DNA of 64,000 bases from Pontibacter mangrovi (GCF_006385705.1 NZ_VFRQ01000014.1:1-64000); one strand, 5' to 3'; counted from the first letter of the stretch, positions 24,914 through 34,935 are shown. Translations and numbers: made by a program. The notes: generated by a model not told the origin, from the sequence alone.

Positions 24914-25456
24914 GTGAAGAAGCTTAGAGATTACGAAATCGGCATTGCCAAGCTCAGCAACAGAACGCATAAGTATGAATTTGAGCTGAACGACGCCTTT
25001 TTTGAGGAGTTCGGAAAGGATATTATACTTGGCGGCAAGCTGAAAGCCGACGTGGAGCTGGATAAGACAGAGTCGCTGCTTACCTTCCACTTCGACATTA
25101 AAGGACACGTTCGCCTTACCTGCGACAGAAGCCTGGAGGAGTTTGACTACCCGGTGGACCTGCAGGAGACGTTCCGCATCAAGTATGGAGATGAGAACGC
25201 CGAGCTGGACGATGACCTGTGGCAGATAACGCCGAACACGCAGTCGATCAACATTGCGCAGCACCTGTACGATTATATCGGGCTGTCGCTGCCGATGAAG
25301 AAGCTGCACCCACGTTTTGTGGAGGAAGAAGAGGACGAGGACGATGAGCGGGACATCCTGATCTACAGCTCCCGCGATGACTCCGACACGGACGAGGATG
25401 AGGACGACGAGGATGACACGGACCCGCGCTGGGACGCCCTCCGAAGCCTGAACTAA
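24914..25456 (+). CDS. yceD: DUF177/YceD family protein
   Basis: A protein of 180 residues if read from the GTG at 24914 (VKKLRDYEIGIAKL). The open frame extends to a TTG at 24884, but that overlaps the promoter -7 box. YceD/DUF177 proteins sit immediately upstream of rpmF in most bacteria and are linked to 23S rRNA accumulation or ribosome assembly. The conserved centre LTCDRSLEEFDYPVD (normally with CxRC-type pattern) is present; the C-terminal third is extremely acidic (EEEDEDDERD and DTDEDEDDEDD). It begins the lipid/ribosome operon. Confidence 0.88.
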   Translation: MKKLRDYEIGIAKLSNRTHKYEFELNDAFFEEFGKDIILGGKLKADVELDKTESLLTFHFDIKGHVRLTCDRSLEEFDYPVDLQETFRIKYGDENAELDDDLWQITPNTQSINIAQHLYDYIGLSLPMKKLHPRFVEEEEDEDDERDILIYSSRDDSDTDEDEDDEDDTDPRWDALRSLN

Positions 25457-25506
25457 CAGAATTTCAGAAGTATAAAATAAAAACGCAAGTAAATCATTAA
25501 CTAAAA

Positions 25507-25704
25507 ATGGCACATCCTAAACGTAAGATTTCGAAGACCAGAAGAGATAAGAGAAGAACTCATCAGGGCCTCTCTGAGAAAGCCATTGCAATTTGCCCTA
25601 ACACGGACACGCCGCACCTGTACCACCACGCTTACGTGGTAGACGGCGACCTGTACCACAAAGGCAAACTGGCTATCAAAAATTATACAACGAACGCCCA
25701 GTAA
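25507..25704 (+). CDS. rpmF: 50S ribosomal protein L32
   Basis: A 65-residue basic protein beginning MAHPKRKISKTRRDKRRTH, the standard L32 N-terminus. The zinc-binding Cys pair of many L32 proteins is reduced to a single Cys (AICPNTDTPHLYHH), consistent with Cys-poor forms. It is placed between yceD and plsX, the classical arrangement. Confidence 0.96.
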   Translation: MAHPKRKISKTRRDKRRTHQGLSEKAIAICPNTDTPHLYHHAYVVDGDLYHKGKLAIKNYTTNAQ

Positions 25705-25755
25705 GCACTAGCCTGCTTTAGTTTTAGTTCTGTATAATTTTAACACCCCCTTTAG

Positions 25756-26697
25756 ATGAGAATCGCTTTAGACGCCATGGGCGGTGATTTTGCACCCGAC
25801 GCAATTGTGAAAGGTGCTATTATGGCTGCCCGGGAGATAGACGAGGCTACATCGCTTTTGCTCATCGGCAAAGAAGATGTGGTCAACAGTCTGCTCAAGG
25901 AATATGGTTACACAGGCAACAAAATTGCCGTTGTAAACGCCACGCAGGTAATTGAGATGGGTGAGCACCCCACCAAAGCCCTGACCCATAAAACTGACTC
26001 CAGCATTGCCATTGGCTTTGGGCTACTGAAAATGCAGCAAGCTGATGCCTTCTGCAGCGCCGGCAACACCGGAGCCATGTTGGTTGGAGCCATGTTCAGC
26101 GTAAAAGCAATCGAGGGTATCCTGCGTCCGTCTATCGCCAACTTCGTTCCGAAGTTGAAAGGTGGATATGGTGTTATACTGGACGTAGGCGCTAATGCCG
26201 AGTGCAAACCGGAGGTACTGGAACAGTTTGGCGAACTGGGCTCTATCTATGCCAAGTATGTGCTGGGCATAGACAACCCAAAGGTTGGCCTGATGAACCT
26301 GGGCGAGGAAGAAGGCAAAGGCACTGTAGTGGTGCAGGCCGCCTACCAACGCCTGAAGGCCAACGGCAACATCAATTTCATCGGAAACATTGAGGGGCGC
26401 GACCTCTTCAACGACAAGGCCGACGTAATTGTGTGTGACGGCTATACCGGCAACATCATCCTGAAGATGGCAGAGTCGCTCTACGACGTGCTGCACGAGA
26501 AAGGCATCAGCGATCCCTTCTTCGATAAGTTTAACTACGAGGCAGAGGGCGGAAGCCCGATCCTGGGGGTAAACGGAAACGTAGTGATAGGGCATGGCGT
26601 GTCTAGCCCTACTGCGGTTAAGAACATGGTGCTGCAGGCTCAGAAGATGGTCTCCTCCAAAATTTGGGAACGCTTCAAGAAGAACTATAACGAATAG
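25756..26697 (+). CDS. plsX: Phosphate acyltransferase PlsX
   Basis: A 313-residue peripheral membrane enzyme converting acyl-ACP to acyl-phosphate for phospholipid synthesis. The N-terminus [15 protein letters not shown] and the motifs [33 protein letters not shown] and IGHGVS are all present at normal spacing. Coupled with fabH downstream. Confidence 0.97.
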   Translation: MRIALDAMGGDFAPDAIVKGAIMAAREIDEATSLLLIGKEDVVNSLLKEYGYTGNKIAVVNATQVIEMGEHPTKALTHKTDSSIAIGFGLLKMQQADAFCSAGNTGAMLVGAMFSVKAIEGILRPSIANFVPKLKGGYGVILDVGANAECKPEVLEQFGELGSIYAKYVLGIDNPKVGLMNLGEEEGKGTVVVQAAYQRLKANGNINFIGNIEGRDLFNDKADVIVCDGYTGNIILKMAESLYDVLHEKGISDPFFDKFNYEAEGGSPILGVNGNVVIGHGVSSPTAVKNMVLQAQKMVSSKIWERFKKNYNE

Positions 26698-26838
26698 CAC
26701 TGCGGCCGTTTACGGCAAACGTACTTTAAACTTGGCATCCCCTGTTTAAGATTCTTTTTAAAGAAACTGACAGGTTATGCCAAGTTTTTTTTATTAAATT
26801 GCCTTCCTTAATCTTTATCACCTTAACAGAATTAACAA

Positions 26839-27837
26839 ATGAGTAAGATTACTGCCGCCATTACAGGAGTTAGTGGCTATGTACCAGAATACGTGCTCAC
26901 CAACAAAGAGCTTGAGACCATGGTGGAGACCAACGATGAGTGGATCACTTCGCGGACAGGCATCAAAGAGAGGCGTATTCTGAAAGGTGAAGGCAAGGGA
27001 ACCTCCCACATTGCTGTGCCGGCAGTGCGTGATCTTCTCAAAAAGACGAACACCAAACCCGAGGACGTAGACCTGCTGATCTGCGCCACCACCACCCCAG
27101 ACATGGTTTTCCCGGCAACGGCTAACTTGATTACAGCTGAGGTGGGCGCTGTGAATGCCTTTGGCTACGACCTGCAGGCGGCCTGCTCGGGCTTCCTGTT
27201 CGCGCTGGCCACTGGAGCTAAGTTTGTGGAGTCAGGCCAGTATAAGAAAGTGATCGTGGTGGGTGCCGACAAGATGTCTTCCATCGTCGATTATACCGAC
27301 CGCGCTACCTGCATCATCTTCGGCGACGGCGGCGGTGCCGTAATGCTGGAGCCAAATACAGAAGGTCTAGGCATACAGGACGCTATCCTGAAGTCTGACG
27401 GCACCGGGGCTCCGTTCCTGCACATGAAGGCCGGTGGCAGCCGCAAACCCGCCACTATCGAGACAGTACAGGCGCGTGAGCACTATGCTTACCAAGAGGG
27501 CCAGCAGGTCTTTAAATTCGCTGTTAAGGGCATGGCTGATGTATCGGCAGAGATTATGGAGCGCAACCACCTGACCGGCGACGACGTGGCCTGGCTGGTG
27601 CCACACCAGGCAAACAAGCGTATCATAGAGGCTACGGCCAACCGCATGGGCCTCAGCAACGAGAAGGTGATGCTGAACATCCACAAGTATGGCAACACCA
27701 CCAGCGGCACCATTCCGCTGTGCCTGTGGGAGTATGAAAAGCAACTAAAGAAAGGCGACAACGTGATTCTGGCAGCCTTCGGCGGCGGCTTTACCTGGGG
27801 CGCTATTTACCTGAAGTGGGCTTACGATTCGAAGTAA
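26839..27837 (+). CDS. fabH: 3-oxoacyl-ACP synthase III FabH
   Basis: A 332-residue initiating condensing enzyme of fatty acid synthesis. The Cys-His-Asn triad is visible: Cys in [10 protein letters not shown], His in VPHQANKRI, Asn in [23 protein letters not shown] and the [14 protein letters not shown]-terminus are typical. The 141-bp space after plsX contains an A/T-rich imperfect hairpin (CTTGGCAT...ATGCCAAG, 26730-26783), which might attenuate or separate the two units. Confidence 0.97.
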   Translation: MSKITAAITGVSGYVPEYVLTNKELETMVETNDEWITSRTGIKERRILKGEGKGTSHIAVPAVRDLLKKTNTKPEDVDLLICATTTPDMVFPATANLITAEVGAVNAFGYDLQAACSGFLFALATGAKFVESGQYKKVIVVGADKMSSIVDYTDRATCIIFGDGGGAVMLEPNTEGLGIQDAILKSDGTGAPFLHMKAGGSRKPATIETVQAREHYAYQEGQQVFKFAVKGMADVSAEIMERNHLTGDDVAWLVPHQANKRIIEATANRMGLSNEKVMLNIHKYGNTTSGTIPLCLWEYEKQLKKGDNVILAAFGGGFTWGAIYLKWAYDSK

Positions 27838-27857
27838 CACCCGCACAAGTATAAATA

Positions 27858-27891
27858 ACAGGGGCGGCTTCTTTAAAGGAGCCGCCCCTGT
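27858..27891 (+). terminator. Terminator after fabH
   Basis: ACAGGGGCGGCT and GGAGCCGCCCCTGT form a strong GC-rich hairpin followed by CTGTTTTAA. It ends the yceD-rpmF-plsX-fabH operon 20 bp after the fabH stop. Confidence 0.85.
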
Positions 27892-27970
27892 CTGTTTTAA
27901 GTAAGTATGGCAATATAGGTTAATACGTCCGTCACAGCCAATTACAGTTCATCGATAGGCAACTATAAGC

Positions 27971-28008
27971 AAAAGCGGCGAGCCGGATTTCTCCAGATCG
28001 CCGCTTTT
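27971..28008 (-). terminator. Terminator after LysM gene
   Basis: AAAAGCGGCGA (27971-27981) and TCGCCGCTTTT (27998-28008) form an 11-bp stem with A/T runs on both sides. It lies 41 bp past the stop of the minus-strand LysM gene. Confidence 0.75.
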
Positions 28009-28048
28009 TGTTTTTATACTACTGTAGCTTATAGGCTGCAGTTAGAGC

Positions 28049-29002
28049 TTATGGCATGTAAGACAGCTCCACACGGAAGCGGGAATCCACGGCACCCAGT
28101 TTCTGGTAAGCCTTTTTAGATAGGCGAACGACAATTTTGTCGTTCTCACCCGTTTCCGGCAGCTTCCCGATCACGCGCACGTAAACTACCTCGCCGTTCA
28201 TGGCGTTCTTCACCTGCATAATGGTGCCTACTGGGGCAGTTCTGTGCAGCGCCAGGTATTTGTTTGTATCGTTTGTCTTTGGGTCGATCATTTCGGCCAG
28301 GCCAGCCTCGATCCTCTTTTTCACCACGTCGCCGGTATTTTCTTCCTCCAGCACCACTTCTGCCCGCTCGTTAATGGTTGTGGAAACAGGTGTGGGTGTG
28401 ATAGGCGTTGGCTCGGCAGGTGCTGCAGAAGCCACGGCGTTGTCGCCGGATGCTTTGGCCATTTCATCGTCTGGTTCCGGCACGTATACCGGTTTCTGAG
28501 TCGGGGCAGGCTCTCCGGTGCCCACAATCAGCTGCTGCCCTATCTCAATGGTGTTCCCCTGCAGCTTGTTCCAGAATTTCAGGTTCTCCACCGACACATT
28601 GTACATCCGCGACACGGAGTAAAGCGTTTGCTGCGGCGCCACAGTGTGCATTTTGTTGCCGATGCTGTTTACAGTATAGGTGCGGTTGCTGGCTGCCGGC
28701 GCAGCGTTAGAGACAGCAGTGGCAGCTGTAGACACGTAGCCGCGCGGTATCAGAACAATTTCACCAATTTTTATAGTTGTTTGCACGCTTGGGTTTGCTT
28801 CCACAATTTTTGCGACAGGCACGCCATACTTTCGGGAGAGAGCGTACAGCGTCTCTTTCGGTTCTACCTTGTGCTGCACGAACAGCTTTCCGCTCTTTCG
28901 CGTTACGCCAACCGAATCGGGCATGGCGGAAAAATCTAAAGCATTAGCCGAAAAAGAAAGTACAGGCACGGCCACAAGAGATAGTAGTAAGGATCGTAAC
29001 AT
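28049..29002 (-). CDS. Secreted LysM protein with RlpA-like C-terminal domain
   Basis: A 317-residue exported protein. After a signal peptide (MLRSLLLSLVAVPVLSFSANA) come two LysM repeats: HKVEPKETLYALSRKYGVP (about 43-90) and HTVAPQQTLYSVSRMYNVS (about 117-163). Then a Pro/Ala/Thr-rich linker and a C-terminal domain (about 240-317) whose GTIMQVKNAMNGEVVYVRVIGKLP and IVVRLSKKAYQKLG resemble the double-psi barrel of RlpA-like proteins. It should bind peptidoglycan; enzymatic activity is not certain because the usual catalytic Asp is not clearly placed. Confidence 0.88.
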   Translation of the reverse strand: MLRSLLLSLVAVPVLSFSANALDFSAMPDSVGVTRKSGKLFVQHKVEPKETLYALSRKYGVPVAKIVEANPSVQTTIKIGEIVLIPRGYVSTAATAVSNAAPAASNRTYTVNSIGNKMHTVAPQQTLYSVSRMYNVSVENLKFWNKLQGNTIEIGQQLIVGTGEPAPTQKPVYVPEPDDEMAKASGDNAVASAAPAEPTPITPTPVSTTINERAEVVLEEENTGDVVKKRIEAGLAEMIDPKTNDTNKYLALHRTAPVGTIMQVKNAMNGEVVYVRVIGKLPETGENDKIVVRLSKKAYQKLGAVDSRFRVELSYMP

Positions 29003-29008
29003 AATTGG

Positions 29009-29785
29009 CTAGGCTAAAAGTCGAAAAACCTGTAAGGTATCTTTATTCAGGATGAAATATAAATTGTGCTTAAAGATAAAAAAAGTATCTGAACCAATAG
29101 CACTAAGCTGGCTACCAATTTTAACATTTTGGTGCAATTTTCCGCTCAGGCTAAAAACAGCAAGCACGTTATCCAGCTTGCCGTCTGGCTGTGGCAGGTA
29201 ATAACTGATAACAAGGCATGTCTCGGTTTCGGCATACTCCACCGCCTGCACAGGCTGCACTTGCAGCTGTTCCTGCAAAAAAGCCTTTACCTGGTTAAAA
29301 TAAAGCGTTCCTTCGTGGTAGAGCATGGGGTACAGACAATCCCGGAACCGCACTTGGTTGTAGCGTGCCGCAGCCTCCGCAGCCTCCTGCTGGCTTAGCA
29401 GTTCCCCTGTGGCCCTGCCCGTGGCAGGCTCCAAAACCTGGAAAGGCGCTTCGGGCTGTTCAGGATCATAGGCCAGCAGCCCAGGTTGGGCCATACCGTA
29501 AAATGCCAATTTGGGCACTTCCCATACCTTACCCGCGCCTGTACCAGAAAATGCAAAAATACCCTTGTGCTGGCCCAGTTGCCGGTTTCCGTAGCCATGC
29601 AAATACACCAGCCCCTGCCCGGCATCCTCCAGCCCCTGCCACCAGGCCTTCGCCTCCGGCAGCGCCAGTTGCTGCACCGTGCCGCTTAGCGTGTTGATCG
29701 TATAAAATCGCGCCAGCAAAAGGTCGGGGTCGCGTACTTCTACGGCCAGGCAGCCTGTGTTGCTGTCCAGGCGCAGGCGCCACAC
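29009..29785 (-). CDS. DUF4905-like protein, 5' end uncertain
   Basis: A 258-residue protein from a GTG at 29785, with beta-propeller-like composition (LWRL..., LAVEVRDPDLLLARFYTINTLSG, LLAYDPEQP). It fits my recollection of DUF4905 of Bacteroidota. The frame remains open 63 bases upstream to a stop at 29846-29848 and there encodes a plausible native N-terminus ending SFTYDFKAPVW, but that extension has no ATG, GTG or TTG. Either the GTG is the true start or initiation uses a rare codon. It lies 6 bp before the LysM gene and is likely cotranscribed with it. Confidence 0.65.
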   Translation of the reverse strand: MWRLRLDSNTGCLAVEVRDPDLLLARFYTINTLSGTVQQLALPEAKAWWQGLEDAGQGLVYLHGYGNRQLGQHKGIFAFSGTGAGKVWEVPKLAFYGMAQPGLLAYDPEQPEAPFQVLEPATGRATGELLSQQEAAEAAARYNQVRFRDCLYPMLYHEGTLYFNQVKAFLQEQLQVQPVQAVEYAETETCLVISYYLPQPDGKLDNVLAVFSLSGKLHQNVKIGSQLSAIGSDTFFIFKHNLYFILNKDTLQVFRLLA

Positions 29786-29882
29786 TGGGGCCTTAAAATC
29801 GTATGTAAAGGATGGAGGTATGATATGCGTAGAGTTTTTACTATATTATCTGCTGAACCAGGCTAAAACCCAATACAAATCT

Positions 29883-31241
29883 ATGGAAATCCGTTTAAAG
29901 CTCCGGCATTTGCCCCTGCCCTTTCTGCTGCTTTGCCTGCTGCCTCTGCTGGCTGTGGCGCAAAAGCGCCAGGACAAAGTACTGTTGATGGAGGTAAAAT
30001 CGGAAATTGACCCGCGCACGAACCGGTATGTGGAGCTGGCGCTGCAAGAGGCTACTGCGCAAGAGGCCGACCACGTGCTGCTGGTGCTGGATACCTTTGG
30101 AGGGGCCCTGAACGATGCCGATGAGATCCGGACGCGCCTGCTGGAGTACCCCAAGCCGGTGTATGTGTTCATCAACAAGAACGCCGCCTCGGCAGGTGCC
30201 CTTATCTCGCTTGCCTGCGACAGCATTTACATGGCTCCGGGCGCCAACATCGGGGCCGCCACGGTGGTAGGCGCAGACGGGCAGGCCGCTCCCGGCAAAT
30301 ACCAGAGCTACATGCGCTCCATCATGCGCTCCACGGCAGAGGCCAACGGCCGCAACCCGCATTTGGCAGAGGCCATGGTGGAGGCAAGCGTAGACAGCAC
30401 CCTTTCTGCCGGACAAGTGCTGACCCTCACCACATCAGAGGCTATAAAGTATGGCTTTTGCGAAGGCGCGGCAACAAACGTGGACGAGGTGCTGGAGAAG
30501 CTGCAGCTACAGGACGCCCAGATCGTCCGTTACCAACTCAGCTCTGCCGACCGCATCATTTCCTTTTTCCTGAACCCTTTTATCAGCGGCATCCTGTTAC
30601 TCGTGATTGTCGGTGGCTTATACTTTGAGCTGCAGACGCCGGGCGTTGGTTTTCCGCTTTTGGCCGCTATTGTGGCCGGGGTGCTGTACCTGGTGCCATA
30701 CTACCTAAATGGGCTGGCCGAGAACTGGGAGATCCTGATGTTTGTGGCCGGTATCATACTTATTCTGCTGGAACTGTTTGTGGTGCCGGGCTTCGGCATT
30801 ACGGGCATTAGCGGCATTGTGCTGACGGTGGTTTCGCTGGTGCTGGTGATGGTGAACAACCAGCTGTTCGATTTTACCTTTGTGCCCTCTGAAAACCTGA
30901 TGAAAAGTATGATAGCAGTGGTGGCAGGCATGGCAGGGGCTGCCGTGGTGATCGCCATTACCTGGAACCGGCTGCTGCACAGCCGCTCTATGCAGCGCGT
31001 GGTGCTGCAGAACACGTTCCATAGCCGTGAGGGTTACCGCTCTGCCAACAGTGCCGAGCATTTGGTAGGGAAAACCGGCACAGCCCACACCCGCATGGCC
31101 CCTTCCGGCCGCGTGCTGATCGACGATACCCTCTACGATGCCCAGGCCCGCGACGGCTTCATCGAAAAAGGCGATACGGTGCAGGTGATAGACCAGAGTA
31201 CCTTTGCCCTGCGGGTGAAGAAGATTGAGCCAAACGTATGA
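29883..31241 (+). CDS. NfeD-family membrane serine protease
   Basis: A 452-residue protein in three parts: a signal peptide (MEIRLKLRHLPLPFLLLCLLPLLAVA), a ClpP-class protease domain (about 28-220) and four to five membrane helices with a C-terminal NfeD OB-fold domain (about 385-452, LVGKTGTAHTRMAPSGRV...GFIEKGDTVQVI). LDTFGGALNDADEIRTRL and KNAASAGALISLACDSIYMAPG carry the expected catalytic Ser-Lys dyad region. Homologues cleave membrane proteins such as stomatin partners. The ATG at 29883 gives a good signal peptide; the longer open frame runs antisense over the neighbour. Confidence 0.9.
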   Translation: MEIRLKLRHLPLPFLLLCLLPLLAVAQKRQDKVLLMEVKSEIDPRTNRYVELALQEATAQEADHVLLVLDTFGGALNDADEIRTRLLEYPKPVYVFINKNAASAGALISLACDSIYMAPGANIGAATVVGADGQAAPGKYQSYMRSIMRSTAEANGRNPHLAEAMVEASVDSTLSAGQVLTLTTSEAIKYGFCEGAATNVDEVLEKLQLQDAQIVRYQLSSADRIISFFLNPFISGILLLVIVGGLYFELQTPGVGFPLLAAIVAGVLYLVPYYLNGLAENWEILMFVAGIILILLELFVVPGFGITGISGIVLTVVSLVLVMVNNQLFDFTFVPSENLMKSMIAVVAGMAGAAVVIAITWNRLLHSRSMQRVVLQNTFHSREGYRSANSAEHLVGKTGTAHTRMAPSGRVLIDDTLYDAQARDGFIEKGDTVQVIDQSTFALRVKKIEPNV

Positions 31242-31357
31242 GCCGACTATACTTTACACTTGCAGCAGGAACGGCTTTCGCTTTAAATTACTCCCACTCG
31301 CCCACCTATGCAACCTTTGACGTTCCGTAAGGCTCTTCTCCATAAAGAAGAAACCGT

Positions 31358-31687
31358 ATGAGGCATTTATTCCTACCGCTACTGGCAAGCATCGTATTTC
31401 TATGCGCCGGCTGTAAAAAAGAGGCATCGGATAACCCTAACATCGAAACCGTGGATGCTACGCTGCATTGGACGGGCGAATTTGCTGTGGATGGCTGCGG
31501 CTTTACATTAGAGATCGGCAACACCACCCATAAAGTGATCAACGATGACTTTATCCCTGATTCCTTCAAAGACAACACGCCTGTTGAGGTAGAAGCCAAG
31601 ATCGTAAACTATCATACCCTTGGCAGGTACTGCAGGTCAGCCTTAGACATAAATAAAGTAAAAGTACTGGAGCTCAGAAAGCGATAA
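31358..31687 (+). CDS. Small lipoprotein of unknown function
   Basis: A 109-residue lipoprotein (signal MRHLFLPLLASIVFLCAGC, lipobox Cys19, followed by KKE). The mature part is an approximately 90-residue beta-rich domain with two further Cys residues (DGCGF and GRYCRSA) that could form a disulphide. It is a common style of Bacteroidota surface protein, without a named function. Confidence 0.8.
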   Translation: MRHLFLPLLASIVFLCAGCKKEASDNPNIETVDATLHWTGEFAVDGCGFTLEIGNTTHKVINDDFIPDSFKDNTPVEVEAKIVNYHTLGRYCRSALDINKVKVLELRKR

Positions 31688-31935
31688 TTCCCTGGGGTCT
31701 GCAACCATTTAGCGCAAAGCTGGCTCTGTAAAGTAGAGCCCTATGCCGTTCCTATGCGAAAGTACCTCTACCTCAGCCTGACCATACTTCAGAACCTGGT
31801 GCAGATCACCTCCAGAAGCCGAAAAGACCTGGAATAGGCGCCACCTGGCTTAAGCCGATAAGTTAAGCCGCTTAGCCGCTGGATTAGTGCCCGCACTTGC
31901 TTAACTTTGGTACTCACTCCAAACCCTGTTTTGAT

Positions 31936-32670
31936 ATGGAAGTACTCGGCATTATACCGGCGCGCTACGCCAGCACCCGTTTCCCCGGCAAACCCCTTAC
32001 CGACATCAAAGGCAAAAGTATGATTCAGCGGGTATACGAGCAGGCCAGCCAGTCTGGGTTGGCAGAAGTGCTCGTGGCCACCGACGACAACCGTATACTG
32101 GAGCACGTGCAGGCTTTCGGGGGCAAGGCTGTTTTAACGGGCAGCGAGCACCAAAGCGGCACCGACCGCTGCTTCGAGGCGTACAAACTGCACAACCAGC
32201 CCTACGAGTACATCATCAACATACAGGGCGACGAGCCATTTATTCATCCGGAGCAGATCGAGCTGGTGGCAAAGTGTTTCGAAAAGCCGCAGACGCAGCT
32301 GGCCACCCTGGTAAAGAAAGTGGAGACAGCCGAGGAGCTGTTTAACGTGAACTCACCTAAAGTGGTGCTGAGCACTTCAGGCGAGGCCCTATACTTTAGC
32401 CGGCAGCCTATACCCTACTGCCGCAACGTGCCCAACGACATCTGGCACAAACAGCATACCTACTACAAGCACATCGGCATTTACGGGTATCGGGCGGATA
32501 TTCTGGAGCAGATCACGCAACTGCCGCCTTCGACGCTGGAGCTGGCGGAGTCGCTGGAGCAATTGCGCTGGCTGGAGAACGGCTTCCGCATCACCACGGC
32601 CCTTACCCACCACGAAACCATCGGCATCGATACCCCGGAAGACCTGGAGCGGGCAGTGAATAATTGTTGA
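31936..32670 (+). CDS. kdsB: 3-deoxy-manno-octulosonate cytidylyltransferase
   Basis: A 244-residue cytoplasmic enzyme activating Kdo with CTP for lipopolysaccharide assembly. The start at 31936 gives MEVLGIIPARYASTRFPGKPL, the invariant N-terminus; the longer open frame adds 13 untypical residues. NIQGDEPFI, VATDDNRI and the C-terminal GIDTPEDLERA are all as expected. A TAACTTTG -7-like element lies at 31902-31909, 26 bp before the start. Confidence 0.97.
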   Translation: MEVLGIIPARYASTRFPGKPLTDIKGKSMIQRVYEQASQSGLAEVLVATDDNRILEHVQAFGGKAVLTGSEHQSGTDRCFEAYKLHNQPYEYIINIQGDEPFIHPEQIELVAKCFEKPQTQLATLVKKVETAEELFNVNSPKVVLSTSGEALYFSRQPIPYCRNVPNDIWHKQHTYYKHIGIYGYRADILEQITQLPPSTLELAESLEQLRWLENGFRITTALTHHETIGIDTPEDLERAVNNC

Positions 32671-32722
32671 TGAGGAGTGATTAATTAACCTCAGTAGCGA
32701 TTTACTAATACAGTGCAGGTGT

Positions 32723-32800
32723 GAACCCACCCCTAACCCCTCCATGGAGGGGAATTTCTCAGAAGAGTAGGTAATCCCCCTACTTGGAGGAGTTAGGAAG
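32723..32800. repeat. Dispersed GC-rich element
   Basis: ACCCACCCCTAACCCCTCC followed by ATGGAGGGGAATTTCTCAG and, further on, an inverted-looking TCCCCCTACTTGGAGGAG. The same words occur at 58328-58366, and scrambled at 16573-16620. It is non-coding and resembles a short interspersed repeat of this genome. Confidence 0.5.
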
Positions 32801-32903
32801 TGGCTTGAGTCAATTAAAGACAAACCTATCATTTGTACAGTTATAGCACTGGCTCAAAGCAACTTAATCATTGATTACTCCCCCTTAGCCTTTACCAATT
32901 AAA

Positions 32904-33314
32904 ATGCGGAACTATACGTTGCTTCGCTTCGTGCGGCTTAATTTATACTTTTTTGTGATGTACTGTCTCTTAACGGCAGCCTGGTATGGCTTAAATGGGC
33001 GTTTTGCAGAGGAGGGCTCAGCACAGCTGCTGCAGGAGATCGCTTTCAACGCAGCTTTGTTTTCGCTCCTGTTTAGTATCACCATGCTGGTGTTGTACCG
33101 CCGCATAGAAGTGCGGGTGCCCCTGCAGAAGTATACTTCCAAGCAGCTGCAGCAGCGATTGGAGGAAATCGGGTTCACTAAAGCCCAGGACCAGGTATAC
33201 AAGCCCGTTCCTCCTAAAGCCTCGGCCATGGCCGGAAAAGTATTTGTACAAAAGACAACGAACTTCTGGATACTTGAAGGCCCGAAGAAATACCTGGAGA
33301 AGTTAGCGGGCTAA
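32904..33314 (+). CDS. Small membrane protein of unknown function
   Basis: A 136-residue protein with two membrane segments (about 12-29 and 45-62) and a basic C-terminal cytoplasmic domain (QLQQRLEEIGFTKAQDQVYKPV...). The C-terminal part looks like a small alpha/beta PH-like fold found in Bacteroidota membrane proteins. No family is named. Confidence 0.75.
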   Translation: MRNYTLLRFVRLNLYFFVMYCLLTAAWYGLNGRFAEEGSAQLLQEIAFNAALFSLLFSITMLVLYRRIEVRVPLQKYTSKQLQQRLEEIGFTKAQDQVYKPVPPKASAMAGKVFVQKTTNFWILEGPKKYLEKLAG

Positions 33315-33600
33315 TGAGTTTTGGAGTTGAGGAGTTAGAGATAGTAAGTAAGTTAAAGCCTTTATACTGCCGCAATTTTGTGGAGCGTATAACTTATGGC
33401 TTCCCATCTAGTAAGTTTTCAACTTGCTTTCTGCGGTGCAGAAAAGTATACCTGAAAGCCTTGTGGGCAAGCCCTAAAGATTGGCCTCTCCGAGTCCGGT
33501 TGAGTTGCAAACTCAATATCAAGTTAGTCCACCAATTGCAAACCCGCGGCAGAAGAGAGGCAGCACAGAATCTTCAAACTCTCTCACTCCCCAACTCAAA

Positions 33601-33948
33601 TCACCCTCCCGCTTTCTTGGCTTTGTAGCCGGCGGCCTGCAGCACCTGCACCGCTTTGTCGCGGAAGTCGCCCTGGATCAGGATCTCGCCGTCTTTGGCG
33701 GAGCCGCCTACGCCGCACTTGCTCTTCAGCATTTTACCCAGTTCCTTCAGGTCCTCATCCGTTCCCACAAAGCCAGTGACCAGCGTTACCTGCTTGCCGC
33801 CACGGGCTTTCTTGTCGAGCATTACTTTCAGGTTCTGCTGCTGTGGCGGCAGCGTTTCCTGGTCCTGCTCCTGCTCATAGTCGTAATTGAAATTCTGGTT
33901 AGTAGAATACACTACCCCCTGCCGGCCTTTCTTATTCTTATCTCCCAT
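33601..33948 (-). CDS. yciH: SUI1/eIF1-like translation initiation factor (YciH)
   Basis: A 115-residue protein. The C-terminal SUI1 domain (about 38-112) shows [43 protein letters not shown] and [17 protein letters not shown], the standard sequence. The N-terminal 38 residues are polar and Gln/Glu-rich. Bacterial YciH is an accessory factor that can influence start-codon fidelity. Confidence 0.93.
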   Translation of the reverse strand: MGDKNKKGRQGVVYSTNQNFNYDYEQEQDQETLPPQQQNLKVMLDKKARGGKQVTLVTGFVGTDEDLKELGKMLKSKCGVGGSAKDGEILIQGDFRDKAVQVLQAAGYKAKKAGG

Positions 33949-34050
33949 CGTTTTTTAATTAATGATCGTTGATGCGTAAGGGCTGATTGAAAATCCTGTT
34001 ATTATAATGTGCATTTATCCCTAACTCATCATAACTCGTTCGTAATGATA

Positions 34051-34935
34051 CTAAGGCACCAGCACCCTCAGCGACAGCGGCCGCATGCGTACTTCAAACT
34101 TGCGCGCTTTGCCCATGTAGTCACCGTCTACATGAAACATCATCTCCTCCTCTGTCTCAACCGTTACCTGCTCCGCCGTTTTAAAGTACTCTGCACTACT
34201 GGCATTGGCCAATTGCTTCGTGAGCATGCAGTAGCTAATATCCAGCGCCTTAACTAGGTCCATCCGGCGCACCAGGCACACATCCAACAAGCCATCCCGG
34301 ATATCGGCCAAGGGCGCTATGTAAGCATTGTTGCCATACTGCGCCGCGTTGGCAAAAGCCATGACGTAACAGTCGGTTTCCAGGGAGTTGCCGTTTATAC
34401 TTGCTTTTACGGGCAAATGGGTATAGTTGCGCACCTCCTTCATCACCAACTCTACATAGGTCTGCAGGCCGCGCTTTTGGTTACCGGCAAACACCGAGCT
34501 GATGTAGGCGTCGAAACCGATACCGGCAGTGGTAAAGAAGGGAAGCCCGTTTATCTCGCCGCTGTCTATGGTCGTGATGTTCTCTTGGTTGAGCACCCGC
34601 AGCGCCCCGTCTATGTTCATGGGTACCTTGAGGTGGCGCGCCAGCCCGTTGCCCGAGCCTTTGGGAAGTATGGCCAGCGCCGTGTCCGTGTTTAACAGCC
34701 CGCGGGCTACTTCGTTCACGGTTCCGTCACCACCGACGGCCACCACCACCTCCACGCCGGCATTGGCTGCCTCGCGGGCCAGTTTTGGTGCATGGCCGGC
34801 ATACTCCGTATACACCAGCTCATACTCAAACTTCTGGTGGTTCAGGTGCTGTTGTATGCGGGCAGTCACATCCACGCGGCTCTTGGGTCCGGATGTTGGG
34901 TTGATGATAAACCTGACTTTCGTGCGCTTGCTCAT
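34051..34935 (-). CDS. Diacylglycerol kinase-family lipid kinase (YegS-like)
   Basis: A 294-residue lipid kinase. FIINPTSGPKSR and VVAVGGDGTVNEVARGLL form the nucleotide-binding loop of the DAGK catalytic domain; LPKGSGNGLARHLKVP and FTTAGIGFDAYIS follow at normal spacing. The C-terminal beta sandwich ends with VDGDYMG. The likely substrate is a membrane diacylglycerol or ceramide-type lipid; Bacteroidota sphingolipid use makes the latter possible but unproven. Confidence 0.9.
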   Translation of the reverse strand: MSKRTKVRFIINPTSGPKSRVDVTARIQQHLNHQKFEYELVYTEYAGHAPKLAREAANAGVEVVVAVGGDGTVNEVARGLLNTDTALAILPKGSGNGLARHLKVPMNIDGALRVLNQENITTIDSGEINGLPFFTTAGIGFDAYISSVFAGNQKRGLQTYVELVMKEVRNYTHLPVKASINGNSLETDCYVMAFANAAQYGNNAYIAPLADIRDGLLDVCLVRRMDLVKALDISYCMLTKQLANASSAEYFKTAEQVTVETEEEMMFHVDGDYMGKARKFEVRMRPLSLRVLVP

